Shown one piece after another: positions 34,302-42,622 of a stretch of 64,000 bases of DNA. The position numbers and the translations under genes are program-made. The stretch is from CAZTTG01 sp964615935 (GTDB lineage Bacteria > Planctomycetota > UBA1135 > GCA-002686595): positions 45,922-109,921 of the forward strand of contig CAZTTG010000005.1 of assembly GCA_964615935.1 (NCBI GenBank), in the 5' to 3' direction. The first letter of the stretch is position 1. Each line of letters begins with the position of its first letter. The notes beneath the pieces were generated by a model, which was given only the letters and a program-made list of their open reading frames with translations, ran no database searches and had not been told where the DNA came from.

Positions 34302-34835
34302 TTGGACGGAAGCGACCAGGAGATCATCGCCCAGGTGCTGGCGGGCGATCGGGACCAGTTCCGCGCCCTCGTGGAGCGGCACGGCCGGGCTCTGCTCGGC
34401 TACCTGCGACGCAAGCTGTCCCGGCCCGAGGAGGCCCACGAGCTCTTCCAGGAGGCGTTCGTGCGGGCCTTCGAGCGGCTGGGGACGCTGCGCGACCGGG
34501 ACCGCTTCCGGGGCTGGCTGATCGCGATCGCGCGCAACGCCCTGCAGCGACGACTGCGGCGACCGACCCCGGTCTCCCTGGAGGCCGAGGGGCGGGCGGG
34601 GCCGGAGGCCGAGCCCGGGGCGGCCCTCGAGCGACGCGAGCTCGGGGACTCGATCCGGCGCGAGGTGGCCGCCCTGCCGCCTCGCCAGCGGGAGGTTTTC
34701 GAGCTGAGGATCTACCAGGAGCTGAGCCACGCCGAGATCGCCGGTCTCCTCGGGATCACCGAGGAGAGCGCGCGGGCGAACTTCTACCAGGCGGCGCGCC
34801 GGCTCCGGGAGCGCCTCGCGGAGAGCGAATCATGA
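34302..34835 (+). CDS. ECF-type RNA polymerase sigma factor
   Basis: 177 residues from a TTG start with GGGGA a few bases upstream. Sigma region 2 (AQVLAGDRDQFRALVERHGRALLGYLRRKLSRPEEAHELFQEAFVRAFERL with FRGWLIAIARNALQ) is followed by a linker rich in Glu/Ala and region 4 (LPPRQREVFELRIYQELSHAEIAGLLGITEESARANFYQAARRLRERL). This is the two-region ECF layout. The sigma factor would direct RNA polymerase to a small regulon, possibly its own operon. The next gene, overlapping by 4 bases (ATGA), is a membrane zf-HC2 anti-sigma factor that should hold it inactive until a signal. Confidence 0.88.
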   Translation: MDGSDQEIIAQVLAGDRDQFRALVERHGRALLGYLRRKLSRPEEAHELFQEAFVRAFERLGTLRDRDRFRGWLIAIARNALQRRLRRPTPVSLEAEGRAGPEAEPGAALERRELGDSIRREVAALPPRQREVFELRIYQELSHAEIAGLLGITEESARANFYQAARRLRERLAESES

Positions 34836-35329
34836 GCGAGCAGATGGACCGAAGCGGCACCGGGTCGGGCGCGGCCTGCGCGCGGGTCCGGGGGCGCGCG
34901 ATCGAGCTCCTGGACGGGGGACTTCCCGAGCTGGAGGCCGCCCGCGACGAGGGTCACCTCGAGGCCTGCGCGGCCTGCCGCGCCGAGCTGGATCGGTGGG
35001 AGGCCCTCCTGGAGGCCGGACGGCTCGCCGGGCCGGCCTCGGCTGAGGACCTCGAGCGGGCTCGGGCGGGCCTGGACGAGCGCCTGGCGCGGACGCGGCC
35101 CAGCGCCCTGCGGGCGCTCGCCGCCGCGATCCCCCCGCGGGCCCGGCACGCGGCGGCCGCGGCGGCCGCGGCCTTGCTGGTGCTCGGCCTGCTCGGCCAG
35201 AGCGAGGTCCTGGAGCAGCCCGTGGACGGCGTGCTGCGCGCAGGGACGTTCCGGCCGGATGCGTCCATGCTCGAGCCCGAGCGGCTCTCTTCGGGATTCC
35301 GCGCCATCCTCGGCGAGGGAGGGGAGTAG
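34832..35329 (+). CDS. membrane anti-sigma factor with zf-HC2 domain
   Basis: 165 residues. The cytoplasmic N-terminal part contains the zinc anti-sigma motif HLEACAACRAEL (HxxxCxxC, residues about 46-57) with an upstream Cys in AACARVRG. A single transmembrane segment (AAAAAAAALLVLGLLG, about 108-125) follows, then a short extracytoplasmic tail. Proteins with this layout bind and silence the ECF sigma encoded immediately upstream, releasing it on a periplasmic signal, often by proteolysis or metal loss. The start overlaps the sigma stop. The tail is short, so sensing probably needs another protein, perhaps one of the two following genes. Confidence 0.8.
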   Translation: MSEQMDRSGTGSGAACARVRGRAIELLDGGLPELEAARDEGHLEACAACRAELDRWEALLEAGRLAGPASAEDLERARAGLDERLARTRPSALRALAAAIPPRARHAAAAAAAALLVLGLLGQSEVLEQPVDGVLRAGTFRPDASMLEPERLSSGFRAILGEGGE

Positions 35330-35332
35330 ACC

Positions 35333-35704
35333 ATGCGCCTGTTGCCGAGACGGAGCTTCTTCGACGGGTGGGGCACCGCGATGCTCGCGGGCTCCCTGTA
35401 CCTGCTCACCGTCGTCGGGATCACCGCCCAGAAGCCAGGCCCGGCGGCGGGCCTCGGGCTCCTCCTGCTCGGAGCGGCCCTGGGGCTGGCCATCCTGGCC
35501 CTGATCCGGCTGTTCGGGACGTCGCGCTGGGGCTTCCCGGTCGCCGGCCTGCTCGCCGGACCGGTGCCCCTGATCCTGCTCTTCACGCCCCGGATCGCCC
35601 AGGGGGAGCGCGGCGGCGTGGTCCTCCTGGGGGCTCTCCTGGGCCTGGCGATCGGCCTCCTGGAGTGGGCCCGCGTCAGCCGATCGCGCCCGGGGGCCGG
35701 CTGA
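35333..35704 (+). CDS. small polytopic membrane protein
   Basis: 123 residues with four predicted membrane helices (LAGSLYLLTVVGITAQ; AGLGLLLLGAALGLAILALIRLF; FPVAGLLAGPVPLILLF; VVLLGALLGLAIGLLEWARV) and short basic ends. I do not recognise a family. It begins three bases after the anti-sigma gene, so it is very probably part of the sigma/anti-sigma operon. Possible roles are anti-sigma partner or stress-protective membrane protein. There is no signature residue to support either. Confidence 0.65.
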   Translation: MRLLPRRSFFDGWGTAMLAGSLYLLTVVGITAQKPGPAAGLGLLLLGAALGLAILALIRLFGTSRWGFPVAGLLAGPVPLILLFTPRIAQGERGGVVLLGALLGLAIGLLEWARVSRSRPGAG

Positions 35705-35759
35705 GCCGACCCGGGGAGTTTTTCCGCAACCGCTCGCCCGCCCCGCCGGTCCCCGGGGC

Positions 35760-36770
35760 ATGAATGCGCGGCGGACGATCGGAGGAGGGAGCGCCTTCAA
35801 CGGCCTCCCGCGCGCGGTGGTGGCCTGCGCCTCGGGGGCCCTGGCGGCCAGCGCCTGGCTCCTGGGGCCGAGCCTCGGCCAGGGGGGCGAGCCCGGGCCC
35901 GTGGCGGCGTGGGCCACCGACCGGGACCGGTGCGAGGTGGTGGGCCTGGACCGCGACCTCCTGATCGCCCGCCGCGTCCCGATCCCCTGGCCGACGGAGG
36001 TCGAGGCCACGCGCGGTGGGGGGGCCTGGGCGGTGGCCTGCGACGGGGGGGATCCCCTCGGCCCGCACCGCCTGATCGAGCTGTCGCCGGCCGGTCGGGT
36101 GCTCTCCGAGCACGCCTTCGGGCCGGTCCTGGACCTGGCGGGTCGCGACGCGATCGACGCCCTACTGGTCGAGCTCCGGCCCGCCTCCCCGGATCGCGTG
36201 TGGCGGGTCGAGCCCGGGGGCGCCCGGCGCCTGCTCGCGGTCGTCCCGGAGGCCCTCTGCGTGGGGGCTCAGGGTGAGCTGGCCCTGGTCGGCAGCCAGA
36301 CCGGACGGCTGACCCTGGTCTCCTCGGCGCGGCCCGGCGAGATCCTCCGGGTGATCGAGCCGGGCGGCGTGCTGCAGGACGTCGCCCCCGGTCCGCGGGC
36401 CGGGCAGTGGTGGGCCCTGGACGCGTCCGGCGCTCAGCGCCTGCTGCTCCTGGACCGCGATCTCTCGATCCTCTCGTGCGCGACCCTCCACATGCACGGC
36501 CTGCACCTCGCGCCCGTTCCGGGCGAGGAGCGCGTGTGGATCGCGGACTCCACCGAGCCCCTGGCTCGCCGCTTCGGGCCCGGCGGCGCGCTGGAGGTCG
36601 AGGCTCGCCGGCTGCCCCTCTCGGGCCTGGACCGGGCCGCGGTCTGGCGGGGCTCCGGGGTCCTCCTCGCCGCGCCCGGCGCCCTGATGAGGCTGGACGG
36701 AACGGGCGCTCTGGCGCCGGGCCAGGGGGGCTTCGACTTCCTCGTCGGGGTCTCGGCCGTGCCGCGGTAG
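35760..36770 (+). CDS. exported protein of unknown function, propeller-like
   Basis: 336 residues. The N-terminal 45 residues contain a basic start and a hydrophobic run (ACASGALAASAWLLGPSLG), a signal peptide or anchor. The rest has the alternating short-strand pattern of a WD/NHL-like beta-propeller: RLIELSPAGRVLSEHAFGPVLDLAG, RVWRVEPGGARRLLAVVP, ALVGSQTGRLTLVSSARPG, GQWWALDASGAQRLLLLDRDLSILS, ERVWIADSTEPLARRFGPGG. It follows the small membrane gene by 55 bases on the same strand, so it is probably the last gene of the ECF operon and its secreted output or signal-binding member. Alternative: an independent gene. Confidence 0.55.
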   Translation: MNARRTIGGGSAFNGLPRAVVACASGALAASAWLLGPSLGQGGEPGPVAAWATDRDRCEVVGLDRDLLIARRVPIPWPTEVEATRGGGAWAVACDGGDPLGPHRLIELSPAGRVLSEHAFGPVLDLAGRDAIDALLVELRPASPDRVWRVEPGGARRLLAVVPEALCVGAQGELALVGSQTGRLTLVSSARPGEILRVIEPGGVLQDVAPGPRAGQWWALDASGAQRLLLLDRDLSILSCATLHMHGLHLAPVPGEERVWIADSTEPLARRFGPGGALEVEARRLPLSGLDRAAVWRGSGVLLAAPGALMRLDGTGALAPGQGGFDFLVGVSAVPR

Positions 36771-36875
36771 AGCCCCCGAACGCTCGAAGGCCCCGGCGCT
36801 CTCCGGCGGGCGCGCCGAGGGTGGCGGCCCCGGCCCAGCACGCCTCGGGCCTGGACGCGGAGCTTCGCCAGGCGC

Positions 36876-38222
36876 CTACGCCGTCGGCAGCTTGATGCCG
36901 TACTTGCGCATCCGGCGCCAGAGCGTGGTCCGGCTCACCCCCAGCTCCCGGGCCGCCTGGTCGAGCCGGCCCGGGTGCCGGTTGACGGCCCGCAGCACGA
37001 GCTGGCACTCGCGGTCGCCCAGGTGCTCCGCCATGGCCTTGGGACCGTTCTGGGTCTCCAGGCTCACCTGGCGCACGCCGCGCTCCACGTTCTCCGGGCC
37101 GATCTTCCCGTCCATGCTGAGGGTGGCGGAGTGATCCAGCGCGGCGAAGAGCTGATCGACGTTGCCGGGGAACTCGTGCTCCGCCAGGGCCTGAATCGCC
37201 TCCGGCTGCACCCGCAGCCGCTGACCGCGCTCGATGGCGTAGCGCTTCGCGAAGGTCTCCACCAGGGCCGGCAGGTCCTCGAGGCGCTGCCGGAGCGGGG
37301 GCACGCTGAGGGTGACCCAGCTCCGCAGGAGGGACAGCTCCTCGATCAGCTTGCCCTGCTCGAAGAGGTCCCCGAGGGCGCCGGTGATCGAGAACAGGAG
37401 CCGGGCCTTCAGGGGAATCGGGGTCTCGGAGCCGATGCGCCGGATGCACTGGTCGCGCAGGCAGGCGGCCAGCATCTCCTGCACCTCGGGGGCCAGCTCC
37501 TCCACGCCGTGCAGGTAGACCGTGCCCTCCGCCAGCCGCTCGAGCAGACCCCGGCGGGCCCGGCCGCCGGGCCTCTTGTGCCCGAAGACCTGCTCGGCGA
37601 AGCGCGGCAGGGAGGTCGACTCGCAGCGAACGCTCTCAAGGGGTCGGTCGCGGCGGGGGCTGGCGAGGTGGATCGCGCGGCAGATGAACTCGCGACCGCT
37701 GCCCACCGGCCCCGACACCAGGACCGGCTCCTCGCTGGGAGCCAGCCGGTGCAGGGCCGAGACCACGGCGTTCATACGCGGCGAGTCCGCCACGATGTTC
37801 TTCATGTCGTAGCGCGACCGCAGCTCGCTCTGGAGGTTGTGGATCTCGGCCTCCAGCTTGCGCCGCTCCAGGATGGCCCGGATGCGCGCCACGATCTCCT
37901 TGGGCTTGAGCGGCTTGATCAGGTAGTCCGCCGCTCCCAGGCTCATGGCGTCCACCGCGCCGTCGATGCTGCCGAAGCCGGTCATCATGACGACGTCGGT
38001 CCCCGGGTGGCTGCGGCGCACCTCGCGCAGGAGCTCGAAGCCGTTCATCCCCGGCATGCGGATGTCGCACAGCACCAGGGCGAAGGGATCGCGGTCGAGC
38101 ATGTCCACCGCGGTCTGACCGCTCTCAGCCTGGGCGACCTGGAAGCCCTCGCTGGTCAATACCTCACCGAGGACCTTGAGGACGATCGGCTCGTCGTCGA
38201 CTACCAGGATCCGGTCGAGCAT
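36876..38222 (-). CDS. NtrC-type response regulator with degenerate AAA+ domain
   Basis: 448 residues from the ATG at 38222 (an ATG at 38291 would add 23 Pro/Gly-rich residues). Receiver domain with phospho-acceptor Asp53 (VLCDIRMPG) and Lys in DYLIKPLKP. The centre is shaped like a sigma54 AAA+ domain but is decayed: the Walker A loop reads GPVGSGRE (Lys replaced by Arg), the GAFTGA sigma54-contact loop is replaced by GHKRPGGRARRG, and Walker B is TVYLHGVEEL without the DE pair. It also has a shortened sensor II region (EFPGNVDQL). The C-terminus is a Fis-type helix-turn-helix (RLDQAARELGVSRTTLWRRMRKYGI). It therefore probably binds DNA as a phosphorylation-controlled regulator without activating sigma54. 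The partner kinase is not adjacent. Confidence 0.85.
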   Translation of the reverse strand: MLDRILVVDDEPIVLKVLGEVLTSEGFQVAQAESGQTAVDMLDRDPFALVLCDIRMPGMNGFELLREVRRSHPGTDVVMMTGFGSIDGAVDAMSLGAADYLIKPLKPKEIVARIRAILERRKLEAEIHNLQSELRSRYDMKNIVADSPRMNAVVSALHRLAPSEEPVLVSGPVGSGREFICRAIHLASPRRDRPLESVRCESTSLPRFAEQVFGHKRPGGRARRGLLERLAEGTVYLHGVEELAPEVQEMLAACLRDQCIRRIGSETPIPLKARLLFSITGALGDLFEQGKLIEELSLLRSWVTLSVPPLRQRLEDLPALVETFAKRYAIERGQRLRVQPEAIQALAEHEFPGNVDQLFAALDHSATLSMDGKIGPENVERGVRQVSLETQNGPKAMAEHLGDRECQLVLRAVNRHPGRLDQAARELGVSRTTLWRRMRKYGIKLPTA

Positions 38223-38483
38223 GGGGTCGGGAGGCGTGGGTGCCCCCCCAGGAAGGATCCGCAGGCCTCCCGGACCGGGAGGCTTGGACATACCTCGTCA
38301 GAGGATACGCGACCTTCGGTCCCGGTGGCATCCGGGAAGAAGTCCATTGTCGAGGGCGAGGAACGAAGTTGCAACAATGAGAACGGCGCCCCCGGTCCGG
38401 GGGCCGGAGAGAGGCTCTGGGAGGGTCTGGGGCCCCCGGGCGCCGCGCCCTATAGTCTGCGGGTCGACCCCGGAACCGCCCCA

Positions 38484-40205
38484 TTGCGCAAGCGCGAGCT
38501 GATCCTGGCGGCCCTCGGGGCCGCTTTCCTGGCCGTGGCCTGGACCTGGCCCCTGGCGGCCCATCTGGGCGATCGCCTGCCCTACGACCCGCGCTTCGCG
38601 GCTCCGGAGACGGCGCCCGCCCACGCGTGGCTGTGGGACTTCTGGTGGGTCGGGGAGGCGCTCGAGCGCGGCGCGCCCCCCTTCCGCTGCGACTGGAGCG
38701 CCTGGCCCCGGGGGGAGAGCCTGGCGGGCTCCACCCACCTCTTCCTGTGGGGGCTGCTCTCCGCGCCGCTGCAGTGGATCGCCGGGCCCCTCTTCGCCCT
38801 CAACGCGATGATCCTGCTGCTGATCGCCGCGGCCGCGACGGCTGCCTGGGCCCTCGCGCGCGAGCTGGGAGCCGGGCGCTGGGGAGCGGGCGCGGCGGCC
38901 TTCGCCTGGGCGTTCCACCCCTGCTTCCTCGAGGCCGGCCTGGACCGGCTGGACCCCTTCGCCACCCCCTGGCCGCCCCTCTTCCTGCTGGTTCTCCTGC
39001 GCTGGATGCGCGCCGGCGAGCGCGCATCGGGAGGGCGGCGGCTGGCCCTGGGGGCGGCCGCGGGCGCGCTCGTGGGCCTCGCGATCCTGAGCGGCTGGAC
39101 GGGGGCCCTGCTGCTCCTCTTCCTGGGGGCGGCCGCGGTGGCCCTCGCGCCCCGATCCGGCCCGGAAGGAGCGGGCGGCCGCGGCGGCCTCCTCAGCCCG
39201 TGGGCCTGGCTCCTGGGCGTCGGCGCGTGCCTGGTCCTGACCTGGCCGCTCCTGCTCGAGCTGCGCCGGGCTCCGGCGCCGTCCCCGGAGATCGCGGGCG
39301 GGCCGGAGCTGTCCGATTTCCTGACTCCACCCGGCCTCCATCCCCTCGCCCGCCCGCCCGGCCTCGGAGCGCGAGAGCGGGCGGCCGCCGCACCCGCCTC
39401 GCCCGGCATCCACCTCGCGGCCGCCGGCCCCGGGCTCCGCCGCGGGGACTCCGGGCTCTACCTGGGCATCGGTCTGCTGGCCCTCGCCGCGACGGGCGCG
39501 ATCCGCAGGCCCCGCGCCCGACGCCTGGCCCTGATGGCCGCGGCGCTCCTCGTCCTCACCTGGGATCCGCTGGGCATTCTCTCGAGCGCCGGCGCCGACT
39601 CTCCCGTTCGGGCCCTGCTGCGCCGCCCCGCCCGTCTCCTGCCGGCCGCGACCCTACCCCTGGCCATGGCCGCCGGGCTGGGCCTCGACGCCCTCCTCCG
39701 CCGGCCCGGCGGGCGGCCGCTGGCCGCCGGCCTCGCCCTCCTGATGGCCGCCGAGTTCTGGGTCGCTCCCTGGCCGGGGTTCCGGTTCCGGGTGCCCGAG
39801 GCCGTCCGCGCCATCGGCGCGTCCTCCGACTCGGGCGCCGTCCTCTCCCTGCCCGTGCTCCTCGACGCTCCCGGAGAGGCGATGGCCTGGCAGAGCGTTC
39901 ACGGTCATCCCATCCTGCGCTCCTGCTCCTCGCGGCCGGCCGATCCCCCCGTGGCGGGGTGGCCGGGGATCGCGCCCGACCTGTGGCGGCTCGCGGTGGG
40001 CGGCGGCGGCGCGAGCCCCGACGCGGTCTCGCAGGATCTGGAGGCGCTGGGCGTCACCCACGTCCTCGCCGATCTGGACCGGATGGGCGAGGCCTCTCCG
40101 CTGATCGATGCCCTGGACGGGATGGACCGATGGGAGCGGGCCGAGACCCGCGACGGGATCTGCTGGTGGTACCGCACCTCGCTGCTGTACCCCTCGCGGG
40201 AGTAG
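38484..40205 (+). CDS. polytopic membrane protein, GT39-like glycosyltransferase family
   Basis: 573 residues from a TTG start, 27 bases after a TATAGT box at 38451-38456. About ten hydrophobic segments: LILAALGAAFLAVAWTWPL, LFALNAMILLLIAAAATAAWALA, LALGAAAGALVGLAILSGWTGALLLLFLGAAAVAL, LLGVGACLVLTWPLLLEL and others to about residue 430. An extracytoplasmic loop after the first helix holds PETAPAHAWLWDFWWVG, and the last 130 residues are soluble. The layout resembles dolichyl-phosphate-mannose-type (GT39/GT-C) transferases, but the catalytic Asp-Glu pair is not certain. The partner and sugar are unknown. It is flanked by the regulator on the other strand and a small AT-hook protein. Confidence 0.6.
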   Translation: MRKRELILAALGAAFLAVAWTWPLAAHLGDRLPYDPRFAAPETAPAHAWLWDFWWVGEALERGAPPFRCDWSAWPRGESLAGSTHLFLWGLLSAPLQWIAGPLFALNAMILLLIAAAATAAWALARELGAGRWGAGAAAFAWAFHPCFLEAGLDRLDPFATPWPPLFLLVLLRWMRAGERASGGRRLALGAAAGALVGLAILSGWTGALLLLFLGAAAVALAPRSGPEGAGGRGGLLSPWAWLLGVGACLVLTWPLLLELRRAPAPSPEIAGGPELSDFLTPPGLHPLARPPGLGARERAAAAPASPGIHLAAAGPGLRRGDSGLYLGIGLLALAATGAIRRPRARRLALMAAALLVLTWDPLGILSSAGADSPVRALLRRPARLLPAATLPLAMAAGLGLDALLRRPGGRPLAAGLALLMAAEFWVAPWPGFRFRVPEAVRAIGASSDSGAVLSLPVLLDAPGEAMAWQSVHGHPILRSCSSRPADPPVAGWPGIAPDLWRLAVGGGGASPDAVSQDLEALGVTHVLADLDRMGEASPLIDALDGMDRWERAETRDGICWWYRTSLLYPSRE

Positions 40206-40233
40206 CGACGGGCGCTCCGGCGGCGGCGCGGCC

Positions 40234-40533
40234 TCAGGATCTCTTCGGGGGCCGACCCCGGCGCTTGGGCATGTCGTGCCCGTCCAGGACCCGGTCCAGT
40301 CCGGCCACGAAGGCCATGGTCGTGTTCGAGAGGTCCTCGCGGCCGTGGTCCACGGCGAGCTGGGCGAACTTGCGGAGCTGGCGCTGGACCTTGGGAATCT
40401 CCCGCAAAACGGGCAGATCCTGGCGCTCCTTTATCTCCATCCTCCGCTTGATCTCGTTGATCTTCTCCTCGAGATCGCCGATCCGCTCCTCGTCCGTTCG
40501 TCGGTGATATTGACGTTTTTGTGTCTTGGCCAT
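40234..40533 (-). CDS. small coiled-coil protein with AT-hook-like C-terminus
   Basis: 99 residues. A basic N-terminus (AKTQKRQYHRRTDEERI) is followed by a coiled-coil helix (LEEKINEIKRRMEIKERQ), a second helical part (VQRQLRKFAQLAVDHGREDL) and a C-terminal KRRGRPPKR. The last is an AT-hook core, RGRP between basic residues, which binds the minor groove of AT-rich DNA. I do not know a named family. It may be a small nucleoid-associated or DNA-bending protein. The gene has a long, relatively AT-rich upstream region, unlike its surroundings. Confidence 0.6.
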   Translation of the reverse strand: MAKTQKRQYHRRTDEERIGDLEEKINEIKRRMEIKERQDLPVLREIPKVQRQLRKFAQLAVDHGREDLSNTTMAFVAGLDRVLDGHDMPKRRGRPPKRS

Positions 40534-40968
40534 GTTTAATTGCCGTCCGGTTGATCCTGGCGAATTGAGTGCGGATGAGTGGAGGTATTGCCCGGGTGGA
40601 GCATCGGAACAACTGGACCTCGAGAGTTGTGCCCGATCTGCCCCACCGAGATAGGTCCTGTCGGTCTGGGAGGTTTGGGGAACAACCGCGATCGAAAAAC
40701 CGACGATCGCCACCCGAAGATGGAATCTAGCACGGGCCCCGGAGTGGGACAATCGTCGAAACCCGTGGTTTCCCCGATTCCCGCCTTAAAGCGGAGATTC
40801 CGGGCGCGCCCGCCGGGGCGAGGGCCGTGGGGCTGGACCCCCGGGGGGATCGATGCTACGGTGGTGGGCTCCCGTGGGGTCGTGGAAGCCGCTCATACCG
40901 GGCCCTTCCCCCCCGCACATCACATCCGCGCGCCCGCACCCGGAGCCCCTCGAGCCCCGAGCCCGCCC
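40534..40968. other. 435-bp gene-free region with reduced GC
   Basis: Between the divergent starts of the AT-hook protein (40533) and hypoxanthine phosphoribosyltransferase (40969). The first 260 bases contain A/T-rich patches (TTTAATTG, CGAAAAACC, CTTAAAGCGG) unusual for this window. I see no coding frame with a plausible start, no tRNA and no strong hairpin. It probably holds promoters for both flanking genes. Confidence 0.5.
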
Positions 40969-41526
40969 TTGCAAGACGACATCGAACGCGTCCTCTTCGA
41001 CGAGACGGAGATCCTGTCCGGGATCGACCGGATCGCCGCACAGGTCACCGCGGCCTACCGGGGCCGCGAGTTCACCGTCGTCTCGGTGCTGAAGGGGTCC
41101 TGCGTCTTCGCATCGGACCTGATCCGCCGGATCCCGATCCCGCTCGAGCTGGCCTTTGTGTCGGCCGCCAGCTACGGCGACGGCACCGAGGCCGGGGAGC
41201 TGGAGATCAATTTCCTCCCCGCCGGGAGCGAGATCGAGGACCGAAATCTGCTCCTGGTGGACGACATCCTGGACACCGGCCGGACGCTGCACCTGCTGAA
41301 GGCGGAGCTCCTGAACCGCGGCGCCGGCGAGGTGCGGACCTGCGTCTTCCTCGACAAGCCCGCCCGCCGCGCGGTCGATTTCGAGGCCGACTTCCGCTGC
41401 TTCCAGGTGGAGGACCTCTTCGTGGTGGGCTACGGCCTCGACTTCGCCGGCCGCTACCGCAACCTCCCCTTCGTGGGAGCCTTGCGGCAGGAGGCCTACG
41501 CCCGACAGACCAGCACGCCGGGCTAG
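40969..41526 (+). CDS. hpt: hypoxanthine phosphoribosyltransferase
   Basis: 185 residues from a TTG start (the family's usual N-terminus, IERVLFDETEILSGIDRIAAQVTAAY, begins right there). The PRPP-binding motif is LLVDDILDTGRTL (about 100), and the flexible-loop Ser-Tyr is in ASYGDGTEAG. KPARRAVDFEADF and FVVGYGLDFAGRYRNLPFVG near the end bind the purine. It converts hypoxanthine or guanine plus PRPP to IMP or GMP in the cytoplasm, i.e. purine salvage. The RluA-type gene follows on the same strand after 55 bases; the MTA phosphorylase gene downstream also feeds purine salvage. Confidence 0.92.
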   Translation: MQDDIERVLFDETEILSGIDRIAAQVTAAYRGREFTVVSVLKGSCVFASDLIRRIPIPLELAFVSAASYGDGTEAGELEINFLPAGSEIEDRNLLLVDDILDTGRTLHLLKAELLNRGAGEVRTCVFLDKPARRAVDFEADFRCFQVEDLFVVGYGLDFAGRYRNLPFVGALRQEAYARQTSTPG

Positions 41527-41581
41527 CCCGAGGCCGGCGACCCCTCCCTCCAGCCCGCTCCCCGGGACCCGGTTCCTGCCC

Positions 41582-42622
41582 GTGGCCTCTCAACACCACC
41601 TCTGCGTCGAGCCCGGCCAGTCGGGCGTGGAGCTCGACGAGCTCCTCTGCGAGGCCTTCCCGCGGCTGAGCAAGCGTCACCTTCGCCGGCACGTGCGCGA
41701 GGGGCGGGTGCTGCTCGACGGCGCGCCCGCGAGGCGCTCCCAGCGCCTGCGCGCGGGCCAGGTCGTGAGCGTGGAGATCGATGAGGACGCGCTCCAGGAT
41801 GCGCCGCCCGTCGTGGAGATCCCCCCCCCGCCCACCCTGTACGAGGACGGGGACGTGCTGGTGGTGGACAAGCCGGCGCATCTCGCCGTCGAGGGGGACC
41901 GCTGGGATCGAACGCGCCCCGGGCTGATCGTCGCGCTGCTCGGGCCGGCCCGTGACGGGGAGGGGCCGCCCGCCTCCGGTCCGGGCTCCTTCCGGCCGCG
42001 CATCGTGCACCGGCTGGACAAGGGCACCAGCGGAGCCGTGCTCGTGGCGCGCAACGTCGAGGCCGAGCGCGCCCTGCGGGAGGCCTTCGACCGCGGCCTG
42101 GTGCGCAAGGACTACCTGGCGCTGGTCGAGGGGGAGCACCCCCTCGGGGAGGGGGAGAGCGAGGTCATCGACCGGCCCCTGGGGCCCGACATCCGGCGCA
42201 GCGGTCGGGTGTGCGTCCGCGCCAGCGGCGGCAAGCCCTCGAGAACCCGCATCCGGGTCGAGCAGCGCTTCCGCGGCTTCACCCTGCTGCAGTGCGAGCC
42301 CCTCACCGGCCGGACGCACCAGATCCGGGTCCACCTCGCGGACGCGGGCTTCCCCCTGGTGGTCGATCCCGTCTACGGGCGGCGCACCTCCCTCCTGCTG
42401 AGCGAGATCAAGCGCGGCTACCGGCCCAAGCCGGGCCGCGCCGAGCGGCCGCTGATCGCCCGCCTCAGCCTGCACGCCCGCGGCCTCCGCTTTCCCCGCG
42501 TGGGCGGCCCCGAGCTCGACGGGCCCAGCGCCCCGGAGCCGATCCGGGTCGAGGCCCCGCTTCCGGGCGACTTCGCCCTGACCCTCAAACAACTGGCCAA
42601 GGTACGGCCCCCAAGGCGATGA
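41582..42622 (+). CDS. RluA/RluD-family pseudouridine synthase
   Basis: 346 residues from a GTG start. An N-terminal S4-like RNA-binding domain (ELLCEAFPRLSKRHLRRHVREGRVLLDG...LRAGQVVSV, residues 20-70) precedes the synthase domain. The catalytic motif is RIVHRLDKGTSGAVLVA with Asp in HRLDKGTSG. LTGRTHQIRVHLADAGFPLVVDPVYG is the second signature of the RluA family. The enzyme isomerises specific uridines in rRNA or tRNA; the S4 domain suggests rRNA (RluD- or RluC-like), but the exact site cannot be told. The last 4 bases overlap the start of the TruD gene, so the two pseudouridine synthases are translationally coupled. Confidence 0.88.
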   Translation: MASQHHLCVEPGQSGVELDELLCEAFPRLSKRHLRRHVREGRVLLDGAPARRSQRLRAGQVVSVEIDEDALQDAPPVVEIPPPPTLYEDGDVLVVDKPAHLAVEGDRWDRTRPGLIVALLGPARDGEGPPASGPGSFRPRIVHRLDKGTSGAVLVARNVEAERALREAFDRGLVRKDYLALVEGEHPLGEGESEVIDRPLGPDIRRSGRVCVRASGGKPSRTRIRVEQRFRGFTLLQCEPLTGRTHQIRVHLADAGFPLVVDPVYGRRTSLLLSEIKRGYRPKPGRAERPLIARLSLHARGLRFPRVGGPELDGPSAPEPIRVEAPLPGDFALTLKQLAKVRPPRR

